From contig LLEY01000372.1 in NCBI GenBank assembly GCA_001414485.1, positions 1 to 11,480 of the forward strand: a DNA stretch of 11,480 nt. Direction: 5' to 3'. This document shows positions 8,370 through 11,480 of the stretch, piece after piece. The notes beneath the pieces are model-generated. The model was not told where the DNA came from. It saw only the letters and a program-made list of their open reading frames with translations, and made no database searches. Source of the stretch: Calycina herbarum (lineage: Eukaryota > Ascomycota > Leotiomycetes > Helotiales > Pezizellaceae). The position numbers and the translations under genes were made by a program. How positions within the stretch are numbered: position 1 is the first letter of the stretch; every line of letters starts with the position of its first letter.

Positions 8370-8650
8370 ATTTTTAAAAGTGGAATTGAAGCGAATGAAA
8401 GTTTAGATTTTTTTTTCGAGGTATGTGGGTGGGACTCTCTGCTCTAAGCTTTTGTGTGTTGGGGTTTTTTTGGGGCGGGGTGTATTATGTTCTTGAAAGA
8501 GGATCACTGTGAGGGCAGTGTTGACGAGTTGCTTCCCCTCTCTTTATCTTTGCTTCCCTTTGCCTTTCTGATAGAAAAGACTCTCACGCGAGAAAATGAC
8601 GTTTGCCTTTTTGCTTCCTGGTTTTTGGAATTTTTACGTTTCTTGGAAAG

Positions 8651-8679
8651 AGTAACCAATATTGATGTCATTGGTCACT
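8651..8679. repeat. Inverted repeat with two opposed CCAAT boxes
   Basis: Arms AGTAACCAAT (8651-8660) and ATTGGTCACT (8670-8679) pair at 9 of 10 positions around a 9-base centre. Each arm holds one CCAAT box, in opposite directions. The centre plus the first base of the right arm reads TGATGTCA (8663-8670), one change from a CRE palindrome. It could be a hairpin or a regulatory site; neither is shown. Confidence 0.6.
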
Positions 8680-9312
8680 TTTCATTTTTCCTCCTACACC
8701 AGACTTTCCTACAGTGCCGCTATTATTTGAGAGAGTTCAGGAAAATCAAGAAAATCATCTTGGAAAATGGGTGTTGTGCTGGAGAATAATGGATGAATTT
8801 CTTGCCTTAGCTGGGTTCAAGGTGTTGATGTAGAAGCTTTTGAGGGTTTGAGATACCTCTTTCTTTCTTATTGTTGGAGCGTTCTTTTTATGATGGTAGC
8901 TTGTAAATATTATATTCTTATGAGATACGCCACCAAGCAAGGAACAGAGCTCGATGTTGAAAGAGAGGGGGGCTCGTAACTGCTTACCTAGCTAGCTATT
9001 GTCGTTCTACCTTTGTAGGAAGGAAATTGCCCTACATGGTTAGAATAACTGGCATCAATTGTCTTAAACCACCTGATCAATGGTTTGAGCTCTAATAGAA
9101 AGTTGCATCTACTGCCGCTTTTGCTGCCCACAGGGGGGGAGCTGGAATGAGTTGATATTGTTAGGTTTGATTTGCTCTTGGCGCTCATTCTGAAATTTTT
9201 ATTATGCATTGTCATTGTATATTCTTGGCTCTGGTTATGGGATGAATAGAAAAGTTCTTCTTTCAGGATGCTAATGTATGCTGCAGACAAGACCTTGATG
9301 GGTTTGTAGCAA

Positions 9313-9390
9313 TAATAGCCGGCTGCCTGTGGGCATTTTAAGCGAGTTTGTCGTTATAGAGGGAAGCAAACTGAAATCAACCGGCTATTA
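9313..9390. repeat. Nested inverted repeat
   Basis: TAATAGCCGG (9313-9322) is repeated exactly, in inverse orientation, at 9381-9390. Inside it, AGTTTG (9345-9350) pairs with CAAACT (9367-9372). It lies about 200 bp upstream of the BTB gene start. Function unknown; a chance inverted repeat is possible. Confidence 0.6.
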
Positions 9391-9583
9391 CTTCCCAATT
9401 CACTGTGGAATGAGCAAATTTAGATAGCACAGACCACCGATTTATCTTCATAAGAAAGTCCCAGCACTCTTCAACTCCATCCTTTTCTCACAACATACAA
9501 CAACCTGAGAGAACCCAAAAAGGAGTCCAAGTCCACCATTTTCTATGATAGGATCTGGTAGATTGAAAAGGTATAATAGAGAG

Positions 9584-10738
9584 ATGGCTCCCTCTCCTCC
9601 GGTTCGTCAATGGGAAGGGCTTCCAGGAGTTGAACAAATTGCAAGACAGTCAGAAGAGTCAGAGTATGTCCCCTCACAACCACCTTCTTACCTACCACAA
9701 GATAACTAACGTTGGTATAGCCACAGCGCAGCAGAACAACAACGAAGCGCAAGTATCGCACAGTAAGTGCTTCCTATATCCACAGCCTTGCCCCCAGGTT
9801 CTCTAACAATGCCTCAGTCAGCTCGGCACCGAAATCGTCACCCTGCTCGTTGGTCCCGACTCCCACGTCTTCAAAATTCACAAGGATCTCATCTGCAAAA
9901 TTAAGTTCTACGACAGCGCATTCAACGGCGAGTTCAGCGAATCCGAAGGCACGATGGTGGGTATTCTCCGAGTTAATTTTCCCTCTTTCGGTTTGTTTTG
10001 GGAGGATTGAGACACTATTTCCTCCTCAGACATCTCATATACTCCTCGCACAACCCTTTTTCATCCTCATTTCTTCAGACCTACTTCTAGAAATGGCAAT
10101 AGTGACTCTGAGATCGTCCACAGACCCTCCCAGAAGAGGAGCCTCCCGTCATCCAACTCCTGGTCGACTATCTATACCTCACGTACATCCCCCTGCCGCC
10201 CCTCCCAGCCAGAGAGAAGGTCGAAGAAGTCATCATAGCCAAGAAAGAACACCTCGCCAACCTCTTCTCCCTCTACGTCTTCGCCGAGAAGATCCTGGAC
10301 TCTCCTCTCATGAATAAAACCATCGATACAGCCCAGCGTCTCTGCTACAAAGAAAAATTCACCATCCACCTCGAATCCCTCCTTACCGCATACGAAAACA
10401 CCAAGCCATCCTCAAAGTTGCGATTATTCACAAGCGAGCTATTTATTTATGTACAGAAGTTTTCCGCGAAGGGTGATGGGGAGGGATACATGGTTCCTGA
10501 CGCGGTTCGCTCTATCATTCACTTTATCAAGGATGATCAGGATTTGTTGGTGGACCTTTTTGCTTTGAATGGCGATCCTTATCTGGATGATCCGAGGGAG
10601 AAACATCTTGAGAAGCCGTGTTATTTTCATACTGGGTGTGATGGGATGTGTAAGAGGGGACGAAGGGAGTCGGGTGGCCCTGCGCCTTACGAGGGGTTGC
10701 GGGGGGGAACTCCAATTGTTGAGCCTTATTGGCATTGA
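9584..10738 (+). CDS. BTB/POZ-domain protein
   Basis: Four exons (9584-9663, 9721-9762, 9818-9956, 10124-10738) encode 291 residues. Residues 43-113 form a BTB/POZ domain: TEIVTLLVGPDSHVFKIHK, then HKDLIC (62-67), FYDSAFNGEFSES, and, across the third intron, TM|TLPEEEPPVIQLLVDYLY. BTB domains dimerise or bind cullin-3; this fungal family is large and mostly uncharacterised, so no specific role is claimed. The C-terminal half is helical in character, with a short CYFHxxCxxxC run at 253-263 that may bind a metal. Introns 1 and 2 are 57 and 55 nt with CTAAC branch points; intron 3 is 167 nt with a GTGGGT donor. Start: ATG 9584 has a strong context (G at -3 and +4). An in-frame ATG at 9545 with a weak context would add 13 basic residues. 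An in-frame stop lies at 9506-9508. Confidence 0.82.
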
Positions 10739-11050
10739 ATATGAATTGAGGATATCCCTCGGAAATGTGGTGAGGGGATGCGTTGATGGTGGAAGGGTTT
10801 GGGCTTCTTGTTGTGGTTTGTGGCCTTCGAACGCATAATTAGCTACTTTGAAATCCATTTTTCCCTCGGTTCTGGCTCTTGTGTGATGTTACTCTTTCCA
10901 TTCTTTATTTCAGTATGCTTTATCTACTAATAGTGTAATGATTTTGTCTAGAAATAGACTAAAATAGCAATAAAACAAAGACTTCAGTAACAAGCTCTGT
11001 TTCACTAAGTTGTTTTAAACTTCTAGTATATTACTATTATCTTAATGTCA
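10739..11050. other. 3' flank of BTB gene, onset of AT-rich DNA
   Basis: Non-coding. A possible poly(A) signal AATAAA lies at 10969-10974, about 230 bp after the BTB stop. From about 10920 the sequence turns strongly AT-rich, unlike the genic DNA to the left. Confidence 0.5.
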
Positions 11051-11233
11051 CTTGAATAAGTACGTAGTACTATGTATTCTTAGAAACTTGATATAAATAA
11101 ATTGATTAATCTAGAAATACCAAATAACTAAATCAACTCATTACTACTTAGATAAGTATCTAGTACTCTATACCTTTGAAAAACTCAGAACTTTATATAA
11201 ACAACTTAATTACTCTAGAAATATTTGAATAAC
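11051..11233. repeat. Two diverged direct repeats of about 80-90 bp
   Basis: Copy A (11051-11128) and copy B (11147-11233) share in the same order CTT-GATAAGTA-like starts, TAGTACT, GAAA-ACT, ATATAAA, TTAAT/TTGATTAAT, TCTAGAAATA and a final AATAAC, with small gaps. The word CTAGAAATA also occurs at 10948-10956, perhaps the remnant of a third copy. AT-rich, non-coding, and clearly decayed. Confidence 0.65.
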
Positions 11234-11480
11234 GTACATGTATAGCGAACCGGCCAAACAAGCGAACCGGCCAAACAAGCGAACCGGCCAAACAAGCGAA
11301 CCGGCCAACTGAAAACACACCTAAAATCGCGATTTTGACATTTTAATATCTTTACGAATTGTTGATTAAAAATTTCAAAATTAAAACTTTGATTTCATTA
11401 CTATATAAATATAAAAGTTATAAAATGTAAGACTGAGGCTAATTTATATTAAAAAGTTATTAAAAGAAGAAGAAAAAAGA
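11234..11480. mobile_element. Probable end of a pogo/Fot1-like transposon (partial)
   Basis: The segment opens with ACGTACATGTATAGCGAACC directly after a TA, continues through the 17-bp tandem array, then a perfect 14-bp palindrome AAAATCGCGATTTT (11323-11336), and then AT-rich non-coding DNA to the window edge. Pogo/Fot1-type Tc1/mariner elements insert at TA and often carry repeated motifs just inside their ends, where the transposase binds. No transposase frame is visible here; it would lie to the right. The other end is not in the window, so the class is inference. A non-autonomous element (MITE) or a plain satellite-like array is the alternative. Confidence 0.45.
11244..11310. repeat. 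17-bp tandem repeat, about 4 copies
   Basis: The unit AGCGAACCGGCCAAACA repeats without mismatch at 11244-11260, 11261-11277 and 11278-11294. A fourth copy at 11295-11310 is identical for 14 bases and then diverges. It is a GC-rich island in very AT-rich DNA. Confidence 0.95.

Larger units (their letters stand above)
8370..9583. other. 1.2-kb gene-free region before the BTB gene
   Basis: It holds the aminotransferase 3' UTR (T-rich, from 8370) and the promoter of the downstream BTB gene. The longest frame (8454-8789, plus) is Phe/Leu-rich, lies in T-rich DNA and has no recognisable domain, so it is not called. Two inverted repeats are present (8651-8679 and 9313-9390). No RNA gene was recognised. 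Confidence 0.6.

Noticed and set aside
8454..8789. 111-residue plus-strand frame after the aminotransferase
   Set aside because: Phe/Leu-rich translation of T-rich 3' flanking DNA, with no recognisable domain, good start context or intron pattern.
9850..10317. 155-residue plus-strand frame over the BTB gene
   Set aside because: It reads through BTB exons 3 and 4 and the intron between them in the wrong frame; the spliced BTB reading gives a recognisable domain.
1..11480. tRNA, rRNA, CRISPR array, or a defence or biosynthetic gene cluster
   Set aside because: No tRNA-like arms or B-box, no regularly spaced repeat-spacer pattern, and none of the five genes belongs to a defence or secondary-metabolite set.

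Overview
The window looks like nuclear DNA of a filamentous ascomycete (Pezizomycotina; the protein character fits Leotiomycetes such as the Sclerotiniaceae, but that is inference). The reasons are five protein genes broken by short introns (mostly 49-63 nt) with fungal branch points (ACTAAT, ACTAAC, CTAAC), CT-rich leaders before start codons, and typical fungal families. No rRNA, tRNA, CRISPR array or complete mobile element was seen.

Layout. 1-950: no gene, low-complexity sequence and the 3' flank of the first gene. 951-2442 (-): a Pho80-type cyclin resembling Neurospora PREG, two exons joined across a GC-AG intron. 2443-4086: 1.6 kb without a gene, holding the cyclin leader with two short upstream ORFs and two small tandem repeats. 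4087-5059 (-): 20S proteasome beta-1 (PRE3) in six exons, one of only 15 nt that carries the catalytic threonine. 5060-5658: promoter of PRE3. 5659-6378 (-): an Erv2-type ER sulfhydryl oxidase in three exons; its last exon has only 19 nt and is missed if the ORF is read straight to the first stop. 6379-6918: divergent promoter. 6919-8369 (+): a fungal branched-chain-aminotransferase-like enzyme in three exons. 8370-9583: 1.2 kb without a gene. 9584-10738 (+): a BTB/POZ-domain protein in four exons. 10739-11480: 3' flank passing into AT-rich repeat DNA, with diverged direct repeats and a 17-bp tandem array that looks like the end of a Tc1/mariner (pogo/Fot1-like) transposon running off the right edge.

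The genes do not form a pathway or cluster. They are housekeeping or regulatory genes: phosphate signalling, protein degradation, oxidative folding in the secretory pathway, amino-acid transamination, and a probable protein-interaction adaptor. ERV2 and the aminotransferase share one divergent intergenic region. I found no convincing undescribed system. The notable points are gene-structure features (microexon, GC-AG intron, hidden terminal exon, in-frame retainable intron, upstream ORFs) and the repeat boundary at the right end.
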